A program made the translations under genes and the position numbers. 64,000 bases of DNA from Rhynchospora pubera (lineage: Eukaryota; Streptophyta; Magnoliopsida; Poales; Cyperaceae): the NCBI GenBank assembly GCA_028095005.1, contig CM051459.1, forward strand, positions 204,143,902-204,207,901. Direction: 5' to 3'. The notes beneath the pieces were generated by a model. That model searched no databases. It saw only the letters and a program-made list of their open reading frames with translations, and had not been told where the DNA came from. This document shows positions 23,943-34,820 of this stretch, in pieces; the first letter of the stretch is position 1; each line of letters opens with the position of its first letter.

Positions 23943-25319
23943 ATGTCTGATTTGAGTAGTATGAGTAGTTTGATAGAGAAGTTGAATAATTATAATTATA
24001 GAGATTGGCGTACGTGCATCAAGTCTTATTTGCAGGGACAAGACTTGTGGGATGTTGTCGGTGGTGATGAGACGGAGCCGCCACCGAACTCGATCCGAGC
24101 GTACAAGAAGTGGAAGGTGAAGGCTGGTAGAGCCTTGTTCGTGTTGAAGACGACGGTTGATAAAAGTTTGTTGTCGCATATCGAAGATGTCGAGAGTCCT
24201 AAGGAAGCATGGGATATATTCGCCGCATTGTTTTCAAAGAAGAACACGAGTCGATTACAACTCCTCGAGAGAGAGCTGATGAACATCTCTCAAGGCAACA
24301 TGACTGTAAGTGAGTACTTTCTCAAAGTTAAAAATTTGTGTAGAGAGATTGAACAGCTAGACGCCAATGCGAAGATTGGAGAAGATAGAATGCGGCGGAT
24401 AATCATAAACGGGATGCGGCCGGAGTTTGGCGCATTCGTGACGGCGATCCAAGGGTGGCAGACGCAACCATCCTTGTTGGATCTAGAGAGTCTGTTGGCA
24501 AGTCAAGAGGCACTTGTCAAGCAGATTGCCGGATTGACGGTGAAGAAGGAGGAAGAAAAGATGGCCCTGTATAGTGGTCGACATGGAGTGTCGAACAGGA
24601 GCCAACATAGAAGGCAACCGGTTGTCAAGAAGGCTGAGAAGACTGTGCACGAGTGTTGCAAGTGCATGTGTTCAGGGGGAGCTCCAAGAGGCCAGGAGGG
24701 CAATGGAGCTGATCGTGAATCCCGCAGGAGAAGCGTGGTGTGCTACAGCTGCGGACGACAAGGGCACTATGCGAGAGAGTGCCAGTTAAAGAATGAAGAA
24801 GGAAACGTCGTGGTGGCCATGAAGGAGAAGGTACCAATAGACGTGAAGAGTGAAGATGAGTGGGACGGTTTGGCGACCGTCGCAATAGTTGACAAGACGG
24901 CTTCGGAGTCTGAAGAGGAGATCGATTTCGAACCGTGGTTCTTCGAAGAGACAGTCGAGGAGGAGACTGCACTAGGAAGTTGCGCGATGGTGACAGTTGA
25001 GAAGAAGCCACGAGAGGATGCAACCATGAAATTCATCACTGAGGAGAGTGATGATGTAGCAGTCATGGAGAAGATTGCTGAAGTACAAGCGATACCGCGA
25101 CAAGAAGTGAATGGGTGCAGAATTTGTCGAGCAGACGATAGAAGAACTCAACGACGAAAATTGCAGGTACCAAGTTCAAAGTCGAAATTTGTAGTGAAGC
25201 AAGTTGAAGATGAGCCGACAATAGAAATGCAATGCCACGCTCGAAAATATCACAGAGATCACAAGAAGCATGACGATCCGGATGGACGAGGAGTACCGAA
25301 AAACAAAAGTCGGTGTTGA
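23943..25319 (+). CDS. Copia-type gag polyprotein of element C
   Basis: The protein is 458 residues. Residues 1-200 carry the Copia gag (UBN2/DUF4219-like) fold, with KLNNYNYRDWRTCIKSYL and the later AWDIF...LQLLERELMN and VSEYFLKVKNL words. A CCHC zinc knuckle, CYSCGRQGHYAREC, is at residues 267-280 and would bind packaged RNA. The last 170 residues are acidic and show no protease motif. The ATG at 23943 is the first after the primer-binding site. The stop at 25317-25319 overlaps the purine tract. The intact frame in an element with near-identical LTRs suggests that gag was functional when it last moved. Confidence 0.9.
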   Translation: MSDLSSMSSLIEKLNNYNYRDWRTCIKSYLQGQDLWDVVGGDETEPPPNSIRAYKKWKVKAGRALFVLKTTVDKSLLSHIEDVESPKEAWDIFAALFSKKNTSRLQLLERELMNISQGNMTVSEYFLKVKNLCREIEQLDANAKIGEDRMRRIIINGMRPEFGAFVTAIQGWQTQPSLLDLESLLASQEALVKQIAGLTVKKEEEKMALYSGRHGVSNRSQHRRQPVVKKAEKTVHECCKCMCSGGAPRGQEGNGADRESRRRSVVCYSCGRQGHYARECQLKNEEGNVVVAMKEKVPIDVKSEDEWDGLATVAIVDKTASESEEEIDFEPWFFEETVEEETALGSCAMVTVEKKPREDATMKFITEESDDVAVMEKIAEVQAIPRQEVNGCRICRADDRRTQRRKLQVPSSKSKFVVKQVEDEPTIEMQCHARKYHRDHKKHDDPDGRGVPKNKSRC

Positions 25320-25326
25320 GGGGGAG
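25317..25326 (+). other. Element C polypurine tract
   Basis: The tract tgagggggag abuts the 3' LTR and includes the gag stop codon. Confidence 0.7.
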
Positions 25327-25688
25327 TGTTGAATTCAACACCGAAAAGTCCAATTGCATTTCAAGGCCCAAGTCTAATCGGGAAGCCCATTATCAAACAA
25401 CATTGAAGTATCTCAAGAAGATTATGGCGGTTAGCTTGGAGAATTATCTAGAAATATCAAGATCTAAGTACCGACTTTGAATATACTAGAAGAATGAATT
25501 CTGTTCAATTCTAGACACTTGTATCAACCGACATTATGCTACTATAAATAGGAGCAAGGTGCTTGTATGTATTTGTGCGCACCAAAATAGATATAAACTA
25601 GTATATGTATGTGTGTTAGTAATTTGTATGTTGTATTAGTATAGTTGAGTAGTAATATAAGTGTGTTAGTGTGTATCGTTAGTCAACA
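25327..25688 (+). repeat. Element C 3' LTR
   Basis: This is the 362-bp partner of 23512-23871, with a 2-bp insertion in the agaagaatgaatt tract. Confidence 0.92.
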
Positions 25689-25693
25689 TATAG

Positions 25694-26548
25694 CATTCAG
25701 ATTTCTTTTCATGAGTAGTTTATTTTATTAATTTTCACTCCAATTGAATTTTGATTTAACAATTTAAAAAAGATATCATTTTGCATCTTACAATTTTACT
25801 CTCCTGCTCACTCTAAAATCTTGATCGTTAATCGACATAGCACTAATTGAGATATGATCGATATTTGATTTGGTCAAAATGTGTAAACTAGATTAGATAT
25901 GACTTCCAAAATGTCGAGGAACGAAAAGCAATACTTATTCAAAAGAGTCGTCGTCAATTTTTTAAATATTTTATTTAAATAAATCGTTATAAAGTTATGT
26001 TTCTAACGGAAAAATTTGGATATAAAGAGATAAAAAGTTTGGTAGGACTGGTCGTGTTTTTTAAAATGACATGATATGAGCGTGTTAGTACAATACTCAT
26101 GCATGTTGACACGACACGACACAACACAACATGTTTATGGAATTAGCACGACATGTGTGTCGGCGTGTCGTAGCAAAGTCCTCTCGACATTGACACGTCT
26201 TAATAGGACACAAATTGACAAGTGACATGACACGAAAAAATTTAATATTATTTAGAATTTAATAAATTATATTGAGTTTAGATTATAAATTTAATAACTT
26301 TTATTCAATCATTAATTTTATTTTAATATATGAAGTTAGCATAAATTTCAACAATTTATTATATTTTTTATATTTTAAAAATTATTTAAGTAACTATTAT
26401 TCAATCTCTAATTTGGAAAGAGAAAATAATGTATAACACATGATTTAACTCTAATGTCGTTATTTTAAAATACGTTACATCCACTAGGAAAGAAAAAGTT
26501 TAATTAAATATATAAACTACTCCCAAGTCCCAACATAAGATCGCTTAA
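25694..26548. repeat. Member 2 of the local duplication, left part
   Basis: About 25690-26040 aligns with 22455-22815. The homology stops near tttggtagga. A stretch rich in cacgacacgacac words follows (26050-26235), which resembles ends of plant hAT elements, but no duplication or inverted termini were resolved. The remainder to 26548 is AT-rich and empty of ORFs. Confidence 0.5.
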
Positions 26549-26563
26549 CATTGCTCATCACTA

Positions 26564-27277
26564 CACTTGATCTTAGCCAAAAGGCCGAGAAAGGTACATC
26601 GCACTTCCAGATCGGGTTAATTGGAGATGGACCAATCATGGCAGATACACGGTTGCCTCAACTTACAAAGCTCTCATTTTTGCTGGCAAAGTGCTCAGTC
26701 CCCTGCAATTCCTGTGGAAGATTAAGGTTCCTCCGTCTATAAAGCTTTTCTTAGTTCTCTTGTCACACGGAAGGCTGTTAACTCAAGACCAACTTATAAG
26801 GAGGAATATTCCAAGTACTCAGGGATGTGTGTTGTGTGCACAGGCAGTGTGTGAAACTGCAAGCCATCTTTTCTTCGACTGTGCCTTTTCTGGACAATTA
26901 TGGTTTGCTCTTGGCTTACCCAAGCAGGATCAGGTCTTAACACTCTTACCAGTCTGCAGGATAGACTCCTTGCTCTCTTTGATGCTGCTAACAATTCTAG
27001 TAAAAAAAAAAACGACTTTTGCAACTGCTTTATGGGGTCTCTGGCTTGAGAGAAATAACAGAATTTTTCGTAATCAGAGAAGACGGCTAGGAGCTATTCA
27101 CCACTGGATTGTCAGCGAGTTAACCATCTTCATGAGATACTCCTAGCCTTTTCTTACCTTTCTGTCTTTTCTGTTTTGTCCTCTACATTCCTGTTCTTCT
27201 TTCTTTCTTTCCCTCTTTTTTTTTTCTTTTCTTTTTTAGGTAGCCGCTACCTAACTTGTCAAAAAAAAAAAAAAAAA
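26564..27277 (+). mobile_element. U2 snRNA / LINE chimeric retroinsertion
   Basis: The 714-bp insert is flanked by the 15-bp duplication cattgctcatcacta (26549-26563 and 27278-27292) and ends in a 17-A tail (27261-27277). Its left end, 26560-26596 with overlap into the target, is the reverse complement of U2 snRNA nucleotides 2 to about 38, including the complement of CUUUCUCGGCCUUUUGGC. The rest is the 3' end of a plant LINE. The frame 26691-27146 encodes the zinc-binding reverse transcriptase tail: WKIKVPPSIKLFL, CVLC...ETASHLFFDC, LWGLWLERNNRIF. The ends were made by target-primed reverse transcription with copying of U2 RNA. It is not a functional gene. Confidence 0.88.
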
Positions 27278-27455
27278 CATTGCTCATCACTAGTTCACTA
27301 CCCAGTCTTTCAAACAAAAATTCACTTTTCACTTTCCTTTATAAAACCACTTTCCACAATTTTTACTTTTCTGAAAATTTCCCTTTTAAGTGAAGTAATA
27401 CTTTATCAGTTAACTTAAGCGCTTGATTCTAGTGCATAATTAGTGTGTGATAATT

Positions 27456-27859
27456 GAGATGGGCTAAAATCAGCCACGACTGACAAATGCAACCGTCAGC
27501 TACGATCAAATTTCAATTTTCGAGACTCTAACAGTCGATCCGAACCGTTCAATGTGTTCTCCATATTGAAATCTCATTGGAGACCAAATTTTACATTTTT
27601 CTGAAATTTTTTAGTATTTATTTGATATTTTACAAAATTCTTAATCTAAACAATTCTGGACCCTTCAATAACTATGATTTTTAAAAATCTCAAAAAAATA
27701 GTAAATAAAATCAGAAAAATGTAAAATTTGGTCTCCAATGAGATTTCAATATGGAGAACACATTGAACGGTTCGGATCGACTGTTAGAATCTCGAAAATT
27801 GAGATTTGATCGTAGCTGACGGTTGCATCCGTCAGTCGTGGCTGATTTTAGCCCATCTC
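27456..27859. mobile_element. Mutator-type MITE with long inverted repeats
   Basis: The element is 404 bp and consists mostly of two arms of about 175 bp that are near-perfect inverted copies, starting gagatgggctaaaatcagcc. It is flanked by the 9-bp duplication gtgataatt (27447-27455 and 27860-27868). Nine-base duplications and long terminal repeats are typical of MULEs. The duplicated segment at about 23018-23035 shows the same target without the insert. Confidence 0.88.
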
Positions 27860-27868
27860 GTGATAATT

Positions 27869-29337
27869 TGATCGCAACTTTCATGAGCAGGAGTGGCTTC
27901 TTCTATTTTTCCCTCATTAACTTTGTAAATTTTCTGCCCTTTATTAGTTGTACAAATACATTTATTGAAGGCATGGACCACAAAAATAAACGCCTAGTAG
28001 CAAATAGACCAAAGAAGATCATGTTACAATTGCCTTTGTCACATTTCTACACAATACCATCGTTGCTTTTTGGTGATAGCGATGGCTCTCTTGAAATCTG
28101 AGCGGCTCAAAATCCCTCCGGTGCGACTGAAAGTTATTGGTTTTTTTTTTTTTTTGACAGAAATTTGTTGTTGGACAGACCTCAATGACCAGACATCTTA
28201 TGATTAAAAAAATCACATAAATAGTTCAATTTTAGAAACTTCTGATTTTACGTATCCATTTTATAATCCCATCATTTTTCTCTTGCTTTTGGTGGACGAT
28301 GGGGACCCTTGAGGCCTTGATTCGTTTCTTAGAGAGTCAAGTGACCTCTCATCTAGTCATCTGTTAAACTATTCTTTAACAAGAATCATATGCTACTATA
28401 AGTATATCATGATATTTTGTTCTTCAACTTCCTGATCAGGAGTATCAAAGGCCGTCAGCCGTCTATGTCAAATTAATTTCTGTTCATGGTCTGACATGGC
28501 ATCGCAAAATCATCGGTACCATTTATATTCTTTAATTTCAAGGTAAGCTTCATTAAATGAAATAGTTCATGAACTTCAATAAAAAAAATATTCGAGAAAT
28601 GCAGTAATTATGTGCGAAAATAAAGTTACCTCCGCTGCATATTGGGGGACTAGAAGTTTATCCGGTATTATATCAATATCCATCTGTTGGAAGCAAACAT
28701 GATAGATAGTCGGGATGTTCCACATCAAGCGATAACATAACAGAGTTTATGATTTATCTAATGTTTATTGATTAAATTCTCTCTTTAAACATGGTAGATA
28801 AAAGTTATTGCAGGATAAAACTATTAAGAATTACAAAAATGGAACATATAGGCACATAAATAGCCAAATTCGCAATTGAAACTTACAAAATCAAATATAA
28901 AAAAAAGATGTCACGTTCTAGGTATATTCTCATGATGACTAGAGATATCAACCGTTCTCAGTTCAGTAAACGAATCAATTTAATAAGCTCGGCGCAGATT
29001 AACATGGCCATCAAAATCATCTATATGCATGCATCAACAAATTTTATTATTGAAGTTCTCTTAAAAAAGAAAAACCTGTCAACCAAAAAAACAATCATTA
29101 CAGCAGGCAAACAAAATATGGTGAATGCACAACTGGAGGTGAAGTGGGGGAAAGGAAAAAAAAAGTTGTCGAAGCTATTCAGTTGTCATTCAGCTCTTGC
29201 AATCAAGCCAACAGCCCAAAAGGAACTTAGGTTAAACCTCAATTAAATATTGTACTCTGCCAAAGATAGTGGAAGAAATATTTTGAACAGATGTGGAAAG
29301 TTTACCTTAACGAACGATCAGTTGGAATTTTCCCCTA
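27869..29337. other. Spacer downstream of the UMP-CMP kinase gene
   Basis: About 27869-27980 is the right end of the local duplication. The remainder is AT-rich and includes the 3' UTR of the minus-strand kinase gene next to 29338. A 112-codon plus-strand ORF at 28908 has no recognisable family. Confidence 0.4.
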
Positions 29338-32300
29338 CTAAGCAGCCTGCTATAAAAGACGAAATATAATCACAAATAAGATTGGGTTTCAGCAAGACTA
29401 GACAAAAGTAATCTAGAACAGAGTTTAATCTCGAGTACATTGGATGCCTGGATTACAGAAAAGAATATATATAGTACTGGTTTAGATCCAAAGTTCAGCA
29501 GCATTACCTTGAGAGCAAAGGACGAAAAAATGACCTTTACGTCATCAAAAACTTCAGTTATTGACTTTGCAGCATCGATCTAAAGAAATAATGTACAAGG
29601 GTTGAGAAAAATAATTTTCTGATTTTGCAATGTAATCTAGATTCTAGAACACATTTTGGTCATGTACACAGTAAAAATCCATTAATGCTGAAATGCTCTC
29701 CACCAGTTGGTGGTGGAAACTGCAAAATATTGATTTGACTACGAGACTGACTCATCTTGCTTGGTTTATAAAAAATATATAAGTTCATGAACAAGAATTG
29801 AATTCAGAACTACACCATCCATATCAATGTCAAATGAGACAACTGTACCAAATTTAGGGTATATAAATTACTGGGGGAAAACCTAATGTACTGACCCACA
29901 GTTAAGGACTTTATTAGACAGAAAAAAAAATTATAAGAACTAAGGTATATCTATATTAAACTGTAAGTACATCCTGTGCACATGGATGAAAGCAACAATT
30001 TACCTTCTTAACCTTCCCGAGAGAGTCATAGTACTCAACCACAGGCAAGCTTGACTCAACAAAAACCTTGAAACGCTTCCTTATAGTCTCAATATTATCA
30101 TCAACACGCCCCTTTTTAATTAACAAAACAAATGTTAGCTACTATTATTTGATTGGACATTCTTATTGGCTAACAGAGTAACAGGTAATGAATATGTGGT
30201 TCATAAAGTAAAGTTTCACCTGATTACGACCCAAGAGACGCCTCTCCATTTCCTCCTCCAAGCATTCAAAGAACAATACGAATTCAGGAGTTATCCCAGT
30301 CTAAATCAGAAAGGAAAATTATCCCAGTCTAAATCAGAAAGGAAAAGAATAAAAAAAAATTCTCACAATAAAATACTAAGCGATAAAATAGAATAAAGTT
30401 CTTTTCCTTTTTTTTTTTTTTTTTTTGGAATGGGGTGTTGTTTGACCTTCAAAAATATGTTTGCACAGCTCGAAATGTCATGACACCACAGATACATACA
30501 AATCAACACTGAACTCCCACCGTTATTCAATTAACATTTTCATGATCAGTATGGTAATATGCACTTGTAAATGCCTGTCTTAAGTCTGAGGACACTTACA
30601 ACTCTCTCAAAAGCAGCACGGTTTTCTTCATTTCTTGGGAACCCATCAATTAAGAACTTGTCATTTCTACTTTCCAGTATGGCCGTTTGCAAGAGCTTTA
30701 TTGTTACCTCTGATGGGACAATCTTTCCCTCCTTTATCATGTTTTGGATCATTGTCCTGTAAATAAAAAACAAAAATAAAAAATAACTCAATCATTCTAA
30801 AGGTAATGGCACAGTAAAGGCGTTCTGTTTATTTTTCCCATTTGCATAGCACACAGCACAAAATAGATAACAATCTTCTTTACCAAAGGCAATTACTCAA
30901 ATGCATAGCTGATTCAACCTTTATAGTTAAAAAATAAGATGATTTACTGAAAAAATTAAAATAACTAATTCATCAAATCATTTTTTTTCCCTTGTTCATT
31001 GAGGGATAGAAACAGTACCCATTTTCAGAGCCAGACTTAATTTCTGCACGAAGAAGATCACCGGCACTAAGATGAGTAAATCCATAGTGTTCAACAATAT
31101 TCGAACATTGGGTGCCTTTTCCGCTGCCTGGACCACCTGACTTGCACAAGACACAGAACAAATTAGAGTTGCTTTCAATATGGTTTAATGGAGAGCAAAA
31201 ACAAGAGGCCCTCGTTATCCCCTCTTAAACAAAAAATTAGCATCAATTTACAATAAAAAAAAAGTAGGGAAAAAAGAAAATAGATTTCCAGGGTAAAAAC
31301 TGGTTCACACAGTACAGGATCTGAGTTTGCTAATGGTACTTGAGAAATTGATATGTACTAGATTTGATCAAAGCAGTAACCATGTTCTTGAACGAACATA
31401 TGATATGGATAAATGTTCCAACAAAGTAATTACCTAAAACAAATATAACAGTCACCTTCTTATCACACAAGAGGCTCCTACAAGCTTCCTGCACATGATC
31501 ATAATTCTTAGCTCTTTACAATATGCTTGCAATGCTAATGGCATATAGGACTGAGAGGGCAGAACAGTTGTATTTACCCTAAATGCAACATAGAAAAAAG
31601 TAGTAACATAATAATGTACTATAAGTCTATAACTATAACTACCCATTTACTGGCCAAACACATCTTGATCAGCGATTTAGAATGTGGCCGCATTTTTCAT
31701 GTTCAGTACAAGACATGCATAATACTGCGCACTACATAAATAATAACAGTTTTAACAGATTCTAATTACTTTACTATTTTTTTAAAATCTAATAATACAT
31801 AATATTAAAAAAAAAATTAAGTCCATCAATTAATAAATACTAAATTATATTAGTATTTCATTGCCTTCTTTTGAATTAAACATTCTCAGTTTCTCACAGA
31901 TATTATTTAACTTGTATATTTTGAACTATTTTTTAAAGTATACAGCGGCATGCACTATCTGCATATTCCACTGCATACCTCATATGTGCTATGAAGTGGC
32001 CATCCGCATGCATATTCACTATGCATCCTAAAACATCTGTTTTTGATTGGTACTAAAAGAAGCTTCCTTCTAGAATTATCACAGATAATTTAGTAATATA
32101 CTGGACTATAACTAAAATAATGGATATTACTGAAAACATTCTTTAAAAAGCAGGTCTTCTGCAAATTGGATGTTCCATTTTACAGAAAAATATATATACT
32201 ACTGGATTAAATCCAAAGTTCAGGAGCCTACCTTGGGAGCAAAGGATGAAAAAATGACCTTTACATCCTCAAAAACTTCAGTTATTGATTTTGCAGCATC

Positions 32301-34806
32301 AATCTAAAGGAAAAATGTACAACTTCAGAAACAATCTATATACATGATTCTTCTAATTTTACTAATATATAACAGATTCTGGTACTGTACCAGTAAAATC
32401 CCTTAATGCTAAAAGGAGACGCACCAAGTTGTGTGGTGCTAATATTAATTGACTAGCAGACTGATTCAGCTTTCTTGGATCTTGCACAAATGAGTTTTAA
32501 CTGGCACTTTATTGGGGGGATATGTATTATACTGGTTCAAAGGGTACATATTTCACAAGTTGAAAATGTATCCTTTTGTGAACTCAGTGAAAAAATTTTA
32601 AAATTAATTAGTGTGAACTAAGGTTTGTCTGTTTTAACCTATAAGTACGTCTTATACCCACTGATGGAAAACAACAATAAAAGGACAGTACCTTCTTAAC
32701 CTTCCCCAGAGAGTCGTAGTACTCAACCACAGGCAAGCTTGACTCAACAAAAACCTTGAATCGCTTCCTTATAGTCTCAATATTATCATCAACACGCCCC
32801 TTAATAATTATAACAAAACCAAACAATGTTAGCCATTATTATTGGATTGACTATTTTAGTGGCTAACAGGCATAGAATATGTGGTTCAGAAAGTACTGTT
32901 CCAGACCTGATTATGACCTAAAAGGCGCTTCTCCATTTCCTCCTCCGAACATTCAAAGAATAATACAAATTCAGGAATTATCCCAGTCTACATCAGAAAG
33001 AAAAAAATAGGAAAAAGATTGTCACCATAAAGTACAAAGCAATAAAAGAAAATTAACATTCTTATTTTATTCAAGTCATGACAGCACAGAGACATACAAG
33101 TCAGCTCCTAACTCACAACGTTTTTCAATTAATAATTTCATGTTCTGTATGTTGTTCAAAATGCCTTTCTTAAATTTGAAGGCCTGTCTATAAAGGGCGC
33201 TTACAACTCTTTCAAAGGCAGCACGGTTTTCTTCATTTCTTGGAAAACCGTCAATTAGGAACTTGTCATTTCCACTTATCAGCATGGCTGTTTGCAAGAG
33301 CTTTATTGTCACCTCTGAAGGAACAATCTTTCCTTCCTTTATCATGTTTTGGATCATTGTCCTAAAATATAAGCAACACATAAGACAAAAACATCTTTGA
33401 CAACCTAAAATAATTGCGAAGAAAAAAACTTTTTTTTGTTTACCTGACTTAGAAATGTTGGCAAGTATAAATCACAAAATAGATAAAAATCGTCTCTACA
33501 AAAGACAATTACCAAACTACGTAGCTGGTTGAATTCATTGTGGAGGCTTGTTCAATTCAGATAGTAACAAAATAAAATACTTCACTGGAAAACTGGACAT
33601 AATTCATCCAATGAATTTTTTATATCATTCTTAGAGGGATAAAAACAGTACCCATTTTCAGATCCAGACTTAATTTCTGCACGAAGAAGATCACCGGCAC
33701 TAAGATGAGTAAATCCATAGTGTTCAACAATATTGGCACACTGGGTGCCCTTTCCACTGCCTGGACCACCTGCCTTACATGAGACACGTAAGAAATTAGA
33801 GGTCTTTTTCACTATGGTTTTATGGAAAGTGTACAAAAGAGGCCATGATTATTCCCTATTAAACCAAATATTAGTATCATTTACAAATACTTTTGCAACA
33901 ACATATCATTTGGGCCACATTGAAGGACAACAAGCAGAAAAAAAATAGAAATAAGAGAAAATAGAGTTTCAGTATATAAACTGGTTCCTGCCTGCTGCAT
34001 TTGCTGATGAAACTTGACAAATTAATTTTGTACTGTTGATTGTATAAAGCACCCCAACTTATTTGGGATTAAAGGTTTTGTTGTTGTTGTTGTTGTTGAT
34101 GATGATGATTTAATCAAAGCTGTAAGCATGCTCTAGTACACAGGTATGATATCAATGAAAAGTTCCAACCAAGTAATTACCTAAAACAAATATAACAGTG
34201 ACCTTCTTATCAACCAAGAGGTTCCCACAAGCATCCTGCACACCAGCACATAATCACACTTTCTTAGTTTCTCTACAAAATACTTAATGGTAAGCTAATA
34301 ATATATAGATTTCATAGGGCAGAACAACTGCAATTTTACCCTCAATGCGTCATAGCAACAAGTAGTAAGGTACTGAAATGTGGGCACAAGACTATAACAG
34401 TAACTGTAACCACCCATTTACAGGCCAAACACGTTTTGATCAGTGTTTTGAAATGTGGGCACAAGACTATGCATAAAAGTATGCACTGCATATAACAGAC
34501 TCTAATTTTTTAGTAGACATAAAATTAAGAATCTACTTCCATCAATTTAAAAAAACTGTTAAATGATAATTTTCACTAAATTTTTCAAAAAAAAAAAAAT
34601 CTATTGACATTGTAAGTTTTAAAAGACTTTTAGGAATAGGCATTGGCATATATATCTGCATATTCTATCACATATGCAGCTGAATACCTCATATATGCAC
34701 TATGCAGTGGCCAACACGTGTTCATATCGAACACCACACTTAAGAAAAAAACTGTATGTACCTTGTTAATATCAGAAATGGTTGTAGCTTCAATGACTGT
34801 GCCCAT
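29338..34806 (-). CDS. UMK: UMP-CMP kinase with a tandem duplicated catalytic cassette
   Basis: Exons on the minus strand are: 34806-34762; cassette N 34235-34181, 33769-33652, 33361-33205, 32987-32907, 32799-32692, 32303-32232; cassette C 31488-31434, 31136-31019, 30756-30600, 30300-30220, 30111-30004, 29579-29508; last 29346-29338. Both cassettes are 55+118+157+81+108+72 nt and all junctions are GT-AG and in phase, giving 411 residues. Each cassette is a whole nucleoside monophosphate kinase of the plant UMP-CMP type, which phosphorylates UMP and CMP with ATP. Visible in both are the P-loop GGPGSGKGTQC (N 34-44, C 231-241), HLSAGDLLRAE, FLIDGFPRNEENRAAFE and GRVDDNIETIRKRF. Cassette N has His150 in the LID word LLGHNQ where C and family members have Arg. 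Transcripts could instead join exon 1 to either cassette alone; the DNA cannot decide. Confidence 0.85.
29437..32035 (-). repeat. Tandem duplication unit, downstream kinase cassette (C)
   Basis: Exons 2'-7' and their introns are homologous to 32163-34740. The homology begins just after the terminal exon's intron side (tggatg...acagaaaa) and ends in the intron that precedes exon 2'. No copy of exon 1 is seen at the upstream end of this unit. Borders are approximate. Confidence 0.75.
32163..34740 (-). repeat. Tandem duplication unit, upstream kinase cassette (N)
   Basis: This unit holds exons 2-7 and their introns. No counterpart of the terminal exon (29338-29346) is seen after exon 7, whose donor is aag/gtaggc. 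The unit joins the other one head to tail near 32035-32163. Intron homology persists at low identity, so the duplication is older than the young LTR insertions. Confidence 0.75.
34041..34110 (+). repeat. 3' tail of an RTE-type LINE or related SINE
   Basis: The words caccccaacttatttgggat and taaaggttttg, followed by (GTT)n and (GAT)n, are the familiar 3' end of plant RTE LINEs and the SINEs that copy them. It lies in a kinase intron between exons 2 and 3 of cassette N. Confidence 0.5.
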
Positions 34807-34820
34807 AATTAAGAGCTTTT

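Larger units (their letters stand above)
23512..25688 (+). mobile_element. Element C: gag-only LTR retrotransposon (TR-GAG type)
   Basis: The element is 2177 bp. Its LTRs at 23512-23871 (360 bp) and 25327-25688 (362 bp) are flanked by the 5-bp duplication tatag (23507-23511 and 25689-25693). The only LTR difference I found is a 2-bp indel in the agaagaa tract, so it is young. The internal region encodes one intact Copia-type gag and nothing else. It fits the plant class of terminal-repeat elements with a GAG domain, which depend on autonomous relatives for pol. Confidence 0.93.

Noticed and set aside
24625..25066. Minus-strand ORFs inside element C
   Set aside because: They are antisense shadows of the gag gene.
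26560..26596. U2 snRNA gene
   Set aside because: Only about 37 nt of the U2 5' end is present, fused to a LINE, without promoter elements or the Sm site.
29437..32035. Separate second UMP-CMP kinase gene
   Set aside because: No first exon or promoter-like sequence was found between the cassettes, and cassette N lacks the terminal exon, so one gene with duplicated exons fits better. Separate transcripts remain possible.
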